Source: Enterocloster lavalensis (lineage in GTDB: Bacteria > Bacillota > Clostridia > Lachnospirales > Lachnospiraceae). Taken from it: a stretch of DNA of 46,370 bases. Positions 8,320 through 19,193 of this stretch are shown piece by piece (positions within the stretch are counted from its first letter, which is position 1; every line of letters starts with the position of its first letter). A program made the translations under genes and the position numbers. The notes beneath the pieces are model-generated. The model was not told the DNA's origin. It ran no database searches and was given only the letters and a program-made list of their open reading frames with translations. Location of the stretch: positions 1-46,370 of the forward strand of contig NZ_CABJCG010000020.1 of the NCBI RefSeq assembly GCF_902364025.1, given 5' to 3'.

Positions 8320-9195
8320 ATGAAGAGACAAACGGATATTACAAATGAAAGCTATTTACAGACGGTGTGGCGGCGCTTCAAACACCACCATCTGGGCGTC
8401 GCCAGCCTGATCCTGCTGACCGTGATCTGCCTGGCCGCCGTGCTGGCCCCGCTCATTGCGCCCCACGACCCGGACGCCATCGTAGGCCCCTTCAGCGAGG
8501 CGCCCAGCCTGCGGTTCTGGCTGGGCACGGACCAGATCGGCCGCGACATGTTGAGCCGCCTGCTTTACGCCACCCGCATTTCCCTTCTGGTGGGCCTTAT
8601 GGCCACCGCCATCTCCACCGCCGTGGGCGTGGTGCTGGGGCTTTTAGCCGGGTATTTCGGAGGATGGCTGGACATGCTGATCATGCGCTTCACCGACATG
8701 GTGATGTCGTTTCCCTACATTCTCCTGGTGCTGGTGGCGGCCGCCATCTTTGAACCTGGGCTGTGGAGCATCATCCTGATCCTGGGTTTTGTGGACTGGC
8801 CCGGAATCGCCCGCCTGGTGCGGGGAAATGTGCTCAGCCTGCGGGAAACCAACTTTGTCAAAGGCGACATCGTGGCGGGAATGCCCCTGCGGCACATCCT
8901 GTTCTCGGAGATTCTGCCCAACACCGTGGCCCCCATTCTGGTCTACGCCACCTCGGTTATGGCCCTGTCCATGCTGGACGAGGCGTCCTTAAGCTTTTTG
9001 GGAATGGGCGTGCAGCCCCCCACGGCCAGTCTGGGCAACATGCTCAACAGCGCCCAGTCCCTGACCGTGCTCACCAGGCAGCCCTGGCTGTGGATCCCGC
9101 CGGGCCTGCTGATCGTGATTCTGGTGGTGGCCATCAACTTTGTGGGCGACGCCCTGCGGGATGCGGTGGACCCAACGGCCACCCTGCGGCGGTAG
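8320..9195 (+). CDS. ABC transporter permease (DppC/OppC type)
   Basis: A 291-residue second permease. It has an N-terminal helix preceded by a charged segment, the GTDQIGRDMLSRLLYATRIS region characteristic of DppC/OppC proteins, about six membrane helices, and a coupling loop ending in FSEILPNTVAPI. It follows the DppB-type gene by nine bases with a GGAG site. It completes a full importer: binding protein, two ATPases and two permeases. Confidence 0.92.
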   Translation: MKRQTDITNESYLQTVWRRFKHHHLGVASLILLTVICLAAVLAPLIAPHDPDAIVGPFSEAPSLRFWLGTDQIGRDMLSRLLYATRISLLVGLMATAISTAVGVVLGLLAGYFGGWLDMLIMRFTDMVMSFPYILLVLVAAAIFEPGLWSIILILGFVDWPGIARLVRGNVLSLRETNFVKGDIVAGMPLRHILFSEILPNTVAPILVYATSVMALSMLDEASLSFLGMGVQPPTASLGNMLNSAQSLTVLTRQPWLWIPPGLLIVILVVAINFVGDALRDAVDPTATLRR

Positions 9196-9260
9196 GCCGA
9201 AACAGCCCGGGCCCCCGTTTCCCCGCCGTCTGCACTGCCACAAGAAACGAGGTATTTGCC

Positions 9261-10175
9261 ATGAGATACATTGAGAAAAAACACGTCATTCATACCTTTT
9301 CCCCGGAGCATCCCCCGGTCAGCCGGGCGCGGTCCGGGGAGACTGTAACCTTTGAGACCTACGACTGCTACAAGGGCCAGCTGCTGCCCGGGGACACCAC
9401 CTTTGCGGACCTGGACCGGAGCCTGGAAAATCCCGCCACCGGTCCCCTGTTCGTGGAGGAAGCAGCGCCGGGGGATGTGCTGCGGGTGGATATCCTGGAC
9501 ATTTCCCTGGACCCGGTGGGGATTCTGGACATGGGGCCCGCCAGCGGCGCGTTGAAGGGCAAAGTTTCCGCCACCGTGATCCGCCGCGTGCCGGTTCAGG
9601 ACAACCGGATCCATTACCGGAACCTGGAGATTCCGGCCAGACCCATGGTGGGCGTGATCGGCGTAGCGCCGGAGAGCGGAGCCGTCAGTACGATGACGCC
9701 CATGAATCACGGCGGAAATATGGACTGCACCCGCATCGAGGCCGGCTGCTCCTTGTACCTGCCCGTGAAGTCGCCCGGAGCCCTGCTCGCCATGGGCGAT
9801 CTGCACGCCATTATGGGGGACGGTGAGGTGGGAAACTGCGGCGTGGAGATTGGGGGCCGGGTCACCGTGCGGGTACACGTTCTCAAAGGGCTGGCCCTGG
9901 AATACCCCATGATCCGCAATTCGCAGAAATGGATCACCGTCGCGTACGGCGAAACGCTGGATGAAGCCGGGGACAAAGCGGTTCTGCAGATGTTTTCCTT
10001 CCTCACGGAGCACGCGGGGGCGGACCCGGTGGACGCGGGCATGTACCTTGACATGCTGGGAGACCTGGCAGTCTGCCAGATCGTCAATCCGATGAAAACC
10101 ATGCGCCTGGAGCTGCCCCGTTTGGTTACGGAGGCGGAGGGCTTTACCGGCTTTGCCCAGGAGGACGGCCTATGA
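9261..10175 (+). CDS. Acetamidase/formamidase family protein
   Basis: A 304-residue cytoplasmic enzyme of the FmdA/AmdA family, which hydrolyses short amides such as formamide or acetamide to the acid and ammonia. Family features include PATGPLFVEEAAPGDVLRVDIL, the TMTPMNHGGNMDCTRIEAG segment with candidate metal ligands His and Asp, and LLAMGDLHAIMGDGEVGNCGVEI. The start at 9261 has GAGG about nine bases upstream; an open frame extends further 5' only as an overlap with the permease. It is the enzyme of this operon, so the transporter may bring in an amide or a peptide-like precursor. The exact substrate is inference. Confidence 0.88.
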   Translation: MRYIEKKHVIHTFSPEHPPVSRARSGETVTFETYDCYKGQLLPGDTTFADLDRSLENPATGPLFVEEAAPGDVLRVDILDISLDPVGILDMGPASGALKGKVSATVIRRVPVQDNRIHYRNLEIPARPMVGVIGVAPESGAVSTMTPMNHGGNMDCTRIEAGCSLYLPVKSPGALLAMGDLHAIMGDGEVGNCGVEIGGRVTVRVHVLKGLALEYPMIRNSQKWITVAYGETLDEAGDKAVLQMFSFLTEHAGADPVDAGMYLDMLGDLAVCQIVNPMKTMRLELPRLVTEAEGFTGFAQEDGL

Positions 10176-11080
10176 CCATACACCAGATCGAGTGTTTTCT
10201 GGAGGTGGCGCGCACGCTGAACTTCACCGAGGCGGCCGGTCACCTCTACATTTCCCAGCAGGGGCTGAGCCGCCAGATTTCTTCCCTGGAGAGAGAGCTG
10301 GAGATGCGGCTGTTTGAGCGGACCACCCGGGAGGTGCGCCTGACCCGCAGCGGGGAGATTCTGATGTGGAAATGGCAGAATATCCCGACTCTGATCCGGG
10401 AGTCGGTGGACATGGCCCGGGAGGACAACAAGCGGGAGAAGGACCGCATTCACGTGGCGATTCTGAAGATGAACGGCGTGATGGACGTGGTGGGCCGGAT
10501 TCTGGCGGAGTACAGCGACCAATTCCCGCAGACGGAGTTCCAGCTCAAGGAGTACAGCGACATGAAAGACCTGGCCGGGATCAACGCGCCGGATCTGATC
10601 ATTACCCTGAGCAACGGGTTCGACTACACCAAGATCAAGGACAAGTTCAACTGGGCGGAACTGCACAGCTTTCCCCTGTACTATGTGTTTTCCAAAAAAA
10701 ATCCAATGGCCGGTCTGGATCGCCTCAGCAGCGCCCAGCTTCAGCAGCAGACGCTTCTGGCCGTGTTCCGGTACGAGGAGTCCGGTCTGGGGATGAAAAT
10801 CCTGGAGTTTCTGGGAAATCTGGGATATCTTCCCAAAAAGGTGCGGTACTTCGACAATACGGACAGCCTGGAGCTGGCCCTGAACGCCAACGAGGGTATC
10901 CACATCGGCTACCGGGAATATTACCACGATTTCGGGGACCGGCTGGCCATGTACCCGATTCCCACCCCGGAAAATCAGGCCGAGGCCAAGGTGATGGCGC
11001 TGTGGCGGGTGGAGGACGAGGAAAAATTAAAAGATCTGGTTTCCTATCTGAATTCCATTGATCTGCGCAGGCGGGAATAA
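10172..11080 (+). CDS. LysR family transcriptional regulator
   Basis: A 302-residue LysR-type regulator. The N-terminal winged helix-turn-helix (residues about 3-60) has the usual FLEVARTLNFTEAAGHLYISQQGLSRQISSLE pattern (described by its ends). The rest is the periplasmic-binding-protein-like effector domain. It overlaps the amidase gene by four bases (ATGA) and is the last gene of the transporter-amidase operon, before a strong terminator. It probably senses the imported compound or its product and controls the cluster. Being last in the operon rather than divergent is less usual for LysR regulators. Confidence 0.92.
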   Translation: MTIHQIECFLEVARTLNFTEAAGHLYISQQGLSRQISSLERELEMRLFERTTREVRLTRSGEILMWKWQNIPTLIRESVDMAREDNKREKDRIHVAILKMNGVMDVVGRILAEYSDQFPQTEFQLKEYSDMKDLAGINAPDLIITLSNGFDYTKIKDKFNWAELHSFPLYYVFSKKNPMAGLDRLSSAQLQQQTLLAVFRYEESGLGMKILEFLGNLGYLPKKVRYFDNTDSLELALNANEGIHIGYREYYHDFGDRLAMYPIPTPENQAEAKVMALWRVEDEEKLKDLVSYLNSIDLRRRE

Positions 11081-11092
11081 AAACAAAAAGAT

Positions 11093-11136
11093 GGACAATT
11101 AACATCATATAGTTGTTAATTGTCCGTTTTTTGATG
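11093..11136 (+). terminator. Intrinsic terminator of the dpp-amidase-lysR operon
   Basis: GGACAATTAACA (11093-11104) pairs perfectly with TGTTAATTGTCC (11114-11125) across a 9-nt loop. A run of six T residues follows. Confidence 0.9.
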
Positions 11137-11137
11137 T

Positions 11138-11166
11138 TAGACAATAAAGGCATATATGTCTAAAAT
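11138..11166 (+). promoter_or_regulatory. Promoter of the RND efflux operon
   Basis: TAGACA (11138-11143), a 17-bp spacer and TAAAAT (11161-11166) are each five of six to consensus. They give a predicted start near 11173 and a leader of about 108 nt before the adaptor gene. Confidence 0.6.
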
Positions 11167-11192
11167 ACAAATGGTTGGTTTGTAACGAAATG

Positions 11193-11237
11193 GGGGAGAG
11201 CTGTTGCCTGGCAACGGTTGGTTCCCCTTGTTTTTTT
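11193..11237 (+). terminator. Leader hairpin with T-tract: candidate attenuator before the efflux operon
   Basis: Inside the predicted leader, AGCTGTTG (11199-11206) pairs with CAACGGTT (11212-11219), including G-U pairs. The outer GGGGA-type arm pairs with TCCCC (11223-11227). TTG and seven T residues follow. This is a terminator shape between a promoter and its gene, about 45 nt before the start codon. It could stop transcription conditionally, but no leader peptide or ligand domain could be recognised. Confidence 0.55.
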
Positions 11238-11280
11238 AAGGCATTTTAAGGAATACAAAGCAGAAAGGAAAGAGGAGAAG

Positions 11281-12384
11281 ATGAAAAAAGGAGTAAAACG
11301 TGCAATTTGGGCGGTTGTGATCGTGGTCATAGCCGTATTCCTGTTTTTGCGCCTGACAAAGAAAACGGAGTTCGCAGAGGCTACGGCGGACCCGGTGGTG
11401 ACGGTTGAGAAGCCGCATATGGGCGATGTGCGCCTGACGACCCAGCTGATCGGCACCATTGAGCCTGCGGACGTGGTATATATTTTCCCCAAGGCCGGCG
11501 GCGATATCACCGCGGTGAACATCAAGGCCGGGGATACGGTGACGGCGGGACAGGTGCTGGTGGAGATCGACACCAAGCAGGTGGACGCGGTCAGAACCTC
11601 CATGGAGGCGGCCAAGGTGTCCGCGGAGAGCGCGCAGAACGTGTTGAACCGCATGACCCCCCTGTATCAGGCCGGTTACATATCCGCCCAGGACTACGAC
11701 GGCTACAAGGCCCAGGCGGACGCTGCCAGACTTCAGTATGAGGCGGCTCAGATCAATTATAACAATCAGATGGAATTCAGCAATATCACCAGCCCCATAA
11801 ACGGCCGGGTGGAGCAGTGCAACGTGGAGCTTCACGACACCGTAGGCCAGTCCACGCAGCTGTGCATCATCGCGGGGGAGAGCGGCAAGGTGGTCTCCTT
11901 CTATACCACTGAGAAGGTGAAAAACAATCTGAACCCCGGCGATCCCGTGGTCCTCAACAAGGACGGCGTGGACTACGACGGAACGATCACCGAGGTCAGC
12001 AACATGGCGGACGCCGGCGTGGGACTGTTCAAGGTGAAGGCCTCCGTGGAGGACAACAACACCATGACGCCGGGAACGGACGTGGAGCTTCAGGTACCCA
12101 AGGATTCCGCGCTGAACGTTATGCTGGTGCCCACTCACAGCGTGTACTACCGCGGCGGGGACGCATTTGTCTATACCTATGATGCCGGTGAGAGCGTGAT
12201 CCGCGAGGTGCCGGTGGAAGTGGGAATCTTTGATACTGAGAATATTGTGATCAAGTCCGGCCTGACCATGGACGATCAGGTACTTACCACCTGGACTTCC
12301 GAGCTGAAGGACGGCTATAAGGTGTCGCTGGCGGACAGCGAGGCGGCTGCCGGGGCGAACCAGGCAGAAGCTGCGGCTGAGTAA
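11281..12384 (+). CDS. Efflux RND transporter periplasmic-adaptor-type subunit (HlyD/MFP family)
   Basis: A 367-residue membrane fusion protein with one N-terminal transmembrane anchor (about residues 8-26). It has a lipoyl-like domain split around a helical hairpin (GDITAVNIKAGDTVTAGQVL and ITSPINGRVEQCNVELHDTV) and beta-barrel and membrane-proximal domains. It would bridge the downstream RND pump to the outside. In a Gram-positive cell there is no TolC partner, and none is encoded nearby. The start at 11281 is preferred because the hydrophobic anchor follows it and a GAGGAG/AAAGGA purine tract precedes it. The next gene starts 15 bases downstream. Confidence 0.9.
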   Translation: MKKGVKRAIWAVVIVVIAVFLFLRLTKKTEFAEATADPVVTVEKPHMGDVRLTTQLIGTIEPADVVYIFPKAGGDITAVNIKAGDTVTAGQVLVEIDTKQVDAVRTSMEAAKVSAESAQNVLNRMTPLYQAGYISAQDYDGYKAQADAARLQYEAAQINYNNQMEFSNITSPINGRVEQCNVELHDTVGQSTQLCIIAGESGKVVSFYTTEKVKNNLNPGDPVVLNKDGVDYDGTITEVSNMADAGVGLFKVKASVEDNNTMTPGTDVELQVPKDSALNVMLVPTHSVYYRGGDAFVYTYDAGESVIREVPVEVGIFDTENIVIKSGLTMDDQVLTTWTSELKDGYKVSLADSEAAAGANQAEAAAE

Positions 12385-12399
12385 GGAGGGCGTAAAACT

Positions 12400-15300
12400 A
12401 TGGGTTTAACAAAACTAGTCCTGAAACGGCCGGTGACCACGGTACTGATGATCCTGTGCCTGGTGGTGTTCGGTCTTCAGGCCTTCATGTCATCGCCTCT
12501 TGAGCTGATGCCGGAAATGAACATGTCCATGATCGTTGTGATGACGCCCTATCCCGGCGCCAGCCCCGAGGACGTGAACGAACTGGTCACCAAGACGGTG
12601 GAGGGTCAGGTGGGAACCTTAAGCGGTCTGGACACCGTTTCCTCCATGTCCCGTGAGAACGTGTCCATCACCATGCTGGAATACAAGTACGGCACGGATA
12701 TGGATAAGGCTTACGATGATCTGAAAAAGCAAATGGATCTGGCGAAGGTCAGCATGCCGGACGAGGTGGAAGACCCCATCATGCTGGAACTGAACGCCAA
12801 CCTGATGGCCAATATGATCCTGGCGGTCAGCAAGGACAACACCGATAACCTCTATAACTATGTAAACGACGACGTGGTGCCGGAGCTGGAGAAGCTGAAC
12901 TCCGTGGCCGAGGTATCCATCAACGGCGGCAGCAAGGAGTATATCCGCGTGGAGCTGCTTCCGGAGAAGATGAACCAGTACGGCGTGAGCATGAATTCCA
13001 TTGCCACGGATATCGGCAGCGCCGACCTGGCTTACCCCGCAGGCAACGCCGATATGGGAGACCAGCAGCTGGCCGTTTCCACGGACCAGAAGTTCGATAC
13101 CCTGGAGAGCCTTCAGGACATCCCCCTGACCGTATCCGGAAAGAATACGATCTATCTCGGCGATGTGGCGAACATCTATCTGGGCGAGGACGATACCAGC
13201 AGTATCGCCCGCTACAACGGCCAGGACACCATCGCGGTGTCCGTGACCAAACAGCAGGATGCGGCCTCACTGACCCTGTCCTCGGACGTTCACGATGTGG
13301 TCGACGAGCTGACGGCAGCGGATCCGGACCTGAACATTACGGTGGTTATGGACACCAAGGACAACATCATGTCCTCCCTGACCTCCGTGTTCCAGACCAT
13401 GATCGCCGCGATTGTGATTTCCATGGTGATTATCTGGATGTTTTTCGGAGACATCAAGGCATCTCTGATTGTCGGCAGTTCCATCCCGGTATCCATCCTG
13501 GCCTCCTTTGTGCTGATGAACCTCATGGGCTTCTCCCTGAACGTGATCACCTTAAGCGCCCTGGTGCTGGGCGTCGGCATGATGGTGGATAACTCCACGG
13601 TTGTGCTGGAGAGCTGTTTCAGAGCCACCACGGACACGGGCTTCCGGGAGTTTTCCAAGGCGGCGCTAAACGGTACGGGCGTGGTGTACCAGTCGGTTGT
13701 GGGTTCCACGCTGACCACCTGCGTGGTGTTCCTGCCCCTGGCAATGCTGAGCGGTATGACCGGCGAGATGTTCCGGCCGCTGGGCTTCACCATCGTGTTC
13801 TGTATGGTGGCGTCCCTGATCTCGGCCATCACCGTGGTTCCGCTGTGTTATATGAACTACAAGCCTGTGGAGAAGAAGACGGCTCCCCTGTCCCGACCTG
13901 TGGAGAAGATGCAGGAGCAGTACCGCAGGACCATGCGCAGGCTGCTGCGCCACAAAGGGCTGGTTATGCTGGCTTCCGTGGCCCTTCTGGCCCTGTCCAT
14001 TGTGCTGGCCCTTAACCTGAGAACCGAGCTGATGGGCGAGGACGACATGGGTCAGATCACCGTGACGGTGGAGACGAAGCCGGGCCTGCAGATGGAGATC
14101 GTGGAGGGCATTTTAAACCGCGCTGAGGCGGTTGTGAGCGCCGACCCCAATGTGGAGGATTACCTGACCCAGACGGGCGGCGGTGGTCTTGGAGGCAGCA
14201 TGAGCTCCAACCCCACGGTGACGGCCTACCTGAGAAAAGACCGGGATATGGAAACGGACGACGTGGTAAAGTTCTGGAGAAAAGAGCTGGAAACGATTCC
14301 CAACTGTAACATCACGGTCAGCGCCAACTCCACCATCGGCTCCATGATGGGAACCAGCGATACCTACCAGGTGATTTTACAGAGCACCAACTACGACTCG
14401 CTTAAGGCGGACAGCGACCGGATTGTGGCGGCGTTGGATGCGCGCCCTGAAGTGACCAAGGTTCATTCCGATCTGGAGAACGCCGCTCCGGTGGTGAAGG
14501 TGCGTGTCAACCCCATCAAGGCCAAGGCGGCAGGGTTGTCCGCAGCGCAGATCGGCGGCACCTTAAACAGCATGTTAAGCGGCGTGAGCCCCGCATCTCT
14601 GGAGATCGACGGCCGCGACGTGGATATTAAAGTAGAATATGATAAAGACCGGTATAAGACTCTTTCCCAGGTTCAGAATATTGTGCTTCAGACCCCTACC
14701 GGCGGCGCGGTTGCGCTGACGGACGTGGCGGACCTGGTGTTTGAGGACAGCCCGTCCACAATCCGGCGTCAGGATAAGCAGTACCGCGTGACCATCACCG
14801 GCACCTATACCGACAAGGCGACGGAGACTACGGAGAAACAGCTTCAGACAGAGGTTGTGGCGCCGCAGCTGACCCAGGGTGTTTCCATTGCGATGAACAG
14901 CATGCAGAAATCCATGCAGAAGGAGTTCACCAACCTGGGCAAAGCCATTGCCATGGCGATTTTCCTGGTATTCGTCGTGATGGCGTGCCAGTTCGAGTCG
15001 CCGAAGTTCTCGATTATGGTTATGACCACCGTGCCCTTCTGTCTGATCGGCGCCTTCGGTCTGCTGTGGATCGTGGACAGCGCCATCAGCATGACCTCCC
15101 TGCTGGGCTTCCTGATGTTGGTGGGTACGGTTGTTAACAACGGTATCCTGTACGTGGATACGGTGAACCAGTACCGTCAGACCATGGATATGGAGACGGC
15201 GATGATCGAGGCGGGAGCCACCCGTCTGCGCCCCATCCTGATGACCACCCTGACCACGGTGCTGTCCATGCTGCCCATGGCGCTTGCGCTGGGCGATTCG

Positions 15301-15435
15301 GGCGAGACCACCCAGGGTCTGGCTCTGGTAAATATCGGCGGCCTGACCGCCTCCACCATTCTGGCGCTGCTCATGCTGCCCGCTTACTACAGCGTGATGA
15401 ACCGCGGCGGAAAACAGAGTTTGATGGCGGATTAA
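12400..15435 (+). CDS. Efflux RND transporter permease subunit (AcrB/HAE family)
   Basis: A 1011-residue RND pump with duplicated halves, each with six membrane helices and a large extracytoplasmic loop. The LKRPVTTVLMILCLVVFG start is typical. In helix 4 the AcrB Asp-Asp pair appears as VDN (Asp397, Asn398). In helix 10 the AcrB Lys940 position appears as Asn in GTVVNNGILYVD. This proton-relay variation is, to my knowledge, shared with many Firmicute/Bacteroidota RND proteins. AAGGAGG precedes the ATG, and a terminator follows the gene. The substrate is unknown; the pair may export drugs, bile acids or lipids. Confidence 0.93.
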   Translation: MGLTKLVLKRPVTTVLMILCLVVFGLQAFMSSPLELMPEMNMSMIVVMTPYPGASPEDVNELVTKTVEGQVGTLSGLDTVSSMSRENVSITMLEYKYGTDMDKAYDDLKKQMDLAKVSMPDEVEDPIMLELNANLMANMILAVSKDNTDNLYNYVNDDVVPELEKLNSVAEVSINGGSKEYIRVELLPEKMNQYGVSMNSIATDIGSADLAYPAGNADMGDQQLAVSTDQKFDTLESLQDIPLTVSGKNTIYLGDVANIYLGEDDTSSIARYNGQDTIAVSVTKQQDAASLTLSSDVHDVVDELTAADPDLNITVVMDTKDNIMSSLTSVFQTMIAAIVISMVIIWMFFGDIKASLIVGSSIPVSILASFVLMNLMGFSLNVITLSALVLGVGMMVDNSTVVLESCFRATTDTGFREFSKAALNGTGVVYQSVVGSTLTTCVVFLPLAMLSGMTGEMFRPLGFTIVFCMVASLISAITVVPLCYMNYKPVEKKTAPLSRPVEKMQEQYRRTMRRLLRHKGLVMLASVALLALSIVLALNLRTELMGEDDMGQITVTVETKPGLQMEIVEGILNRAEAVVSADPNVEDYLTQTGGGGLGGSMSSNPTVTAYLRKDRDMETDDVVKFWRKELETIPNCNITVSANSTIGSMMGTSDTYQVILQSTNYDSLKADSDRIVAALDARPEVTKVHSDLENAAPVVKVRVNPIKAKAAGLSAAQIGGTLNSMLSGVSPASLEIDGRDVDIKVEYDKDRYKTLSQVQNIVLQTPTGGAVALTDVADLVFEDSPSTIRRQDKQYRVTITGTYTDKATETTEKQLQTEVVAPQLTQGVSIAMNSMQKSMQKEFTNLGKAIAMAIFLVFVVMACQFESPKFSIMVMTTVPFCLIGAFGLLWIVDSAISMTSLLGFLMLVGTVVNNGILYVDTVNQYRQTMDMETAMIEAGATRLRPILMTTLTTVLSMLPMALALGDSGETTQGLALVNIGGLTASTILALLMLPAYYSVMNRGGKQSLMAD

Positions 15436-15448
15436 GTCAAATTTTAAT

Positions 15449-15490
15449 AGAGGGACCAGATGCGTGCCGCACCCGGCCCCTCTTTCTTTT
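15449..15490 (+). terminator. Terminator of the RND efflux operon
   Basis: AGAGGGACC (15449-15457) pairs with GGCCCCTCT (15475-15483) with one mismatch across a 17-nt loop. TTCTTTT follows. Confidence 0.8.
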
Positions 15491-15507
15491 AAAAAGTATG
15501 TCAAAAA

Positions 15508-15534
15508 ATAGACAAACAAAAACTTTTTGTCTAT
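15508..15534. repeat. 9-bp inverted repeat upstream of the V-ATPase promoter
   Basis: ATAGACAAA (15508-15516) and TTTGTCTAT (15526-15534) form a perfect inverted repeat with a 9-bp centre in AT-rich DNA, about 35 bp before the -35 box. It could be an operator or a simple hairpin. The rest of 15491-15695 holds the promoter and a leader, with no gene. Confidence 0.4.
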
Positions 15535-15568
15535 CTAAAAAATATTTATGAAATAATTAGAAATTGCA

Positions 15569-15597
15569 TTGAAAATAAAATGACGATGAGGTATAAT
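15569..15597 (+). promoter_or_regulatory. Consensus sigma-A promoter of the V-type ATPase operon
   Basis: TTGAAA (15569-15574), an exact 17-bp spacer and a perfect TATAAT (15592-15597) predict a start near 15604. The roughly 90-nt leader contains a hairpin with CTGCC/GGCAG (about 15653-15667) inside a weaker AAGAA/TTCTT pair, ending shortly before the ribosome binding site. Confidence 0.85.
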
Positions 15598-15695
15598 CTA
15601 TTCATATTGTACAAAAAATAAGAGAATCCTGAAAAATATGAAGAATTTGTTCGCTGCCTTATGGCAGGGGGTTCTTTTGAGAGAGGAGGATGGAG

Positions 15696-16004
15696 TTGGC
15701 CCAGGAGATCATTGACGCAATCCGTCAGGCGGAACAGGCGGCGGAACAGCGGGAAGCCCAGGCGGGGCAGCAGGCGGAAGAGATTATTGCGGAAGCAAGG
15801 TCGGGTGCGGCTGCGCAGAAGAGCGAGCTGATTCGCCAGGCCCGGGAAAAAGCCGTACAGACGGAAAACGCCGCCAAGGCCCAGGCGGACCGTATTATGG
15901 CGGACGCCGAACAGGCGGAAGGCGCTGAGCTTGAGTCACTGCGAAGCGCGGTAACAGAGAAGTCAGATCAGGCAGTAAAAGCGGTATTGGCTGAACTGCT
16001 GTAG
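15696..16004 (+). CDS. V-type ATP synthase subunit H/G (peripheral stalk, NtpF/AhaH-like)
   Basis: A small, highly charged, Ala/Gln/Glu-rich coiled-coil protein of about 102 residues with no membrane segment. It matches the G/H peripheral-stalk subunit that pairs with subunit E and connects the catalytic head to subunit I. An ATG at 15690 is abutted directly by the GAGGAGG site, which is too close. The in-frame TTG at 15696 has ideal six-base spacing and is chosen; the ATG would add two residues. It is the first gene of the ATPase operon, in the same place as ntpF in Enterococcus hirae. Confidence 0.78.
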   Translation: MAQEIIDAIRQAEQAAEQREAQAGQQAEEIIAEARSGAAAQKSELIRQAREKAVQTENAAKAQADRIMADAEQAEGAELESLRSAVTEKSDQAVKAVLAELL

Positions 16005-16021
16005 AAAGGAGGCGCGTAAGA

Positions 16022-18522
<2,501 letters not shown>

Positions 18523-18570
18523 GTCTACAGTCGGCGGAAGAATGAACATAACGGGAAAGGAGAACAACGC

Positions 18571-19179
18571 ATGGCGGGATTAGACAAGATTATCGCCCGG
18601 ATTCAGGCAGAGTCTGAGGAAGCGGCGGCCCGTACTCTGGAGGCGGCGAAGGCCGAGGCGGAAACGATTCTCCAGAACGCCAGGGAGGAAGCGGCCGCAG
18701 AGTGCGCTGCCATCGGCAGAAAAGCGGAACAGGCCGCGGCCAATATCCTGGATCGGGGCCATTCTGCGGCGGAGCTGAAAAAGCGGCAGAGAATCCTGGC
18801 CGAGAAACAGGTATTGATAGGCAGAATTATCGGTGAAGCAAAACAGCAACTGAAAAATATGCCCCAGGAGGCGTATTTTGAAAATATCGTGAAGCTGGCG
18901 GTGAAGGCAAGCCAGAACGGCAAGGGGACCATCCTGTTCTCAAAGGCCGATCTGGACCGCCTTCCGGAGAATTTCGCGGACACCTTAAACGCAGCGCTGG
19001 TTGCGGGCGGAAAAGAGGGAGCGGCGTTGACTGTCTCCAGCGAGACGCGGGACATTGACGGCGGCTTCGTGCTCACATACGGCGGCATCGAGGAGAACTG
19101 CTCCTTCGACGCGCTGTTTGATTCCGCGCACGAGATGCTGCAGGATAAGGTTCAGGAGATTCTGTTCGGCACGGTTTAG
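18571..19179 (+). CDS. V-type ATP synthase subunit E
   Basis: A 202-residue peripheral-stalk subunit. The N-terminal half is a long Ala/Glu-rich coiled coil that pairs with the small H/G subunit, and the C-terminal half is the mixed alpha/beta domain that grips the catalytic head. AAAGGAG precedes the ATG. The 48-base gap after subunit K is the largest within the first half of the operon and holds no clear hairpin. Confidence 0.9.
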   Translation: MAGLDKIIARIQAESEEAAARTLEAAKAEAETILQNAREEAAAECAAIGRKAEQAAANILDRGHSAAELKKRQRILAEKQVLIGRIIGEAKQQLKNMPQEAYFENIVKLAVKASQNGKGTILFSKADLDRLPENFADTLNAALVAGGKEGAALTVSSETRDIDGGFVLTYGGIEENCSFDALFDSAHEMLQDKVQEILFGTV

Positions 19180-19193
19180 CGGGAGGTTTATGA

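Noticed and set aside
8763..9260. N-terminal extension of the amidase back into the permease gene
   Set aside because: The extension is the overlapping frame of the DppC-type gene. The ATG at 9261 has a ribosome binding site and gives the normal family length.
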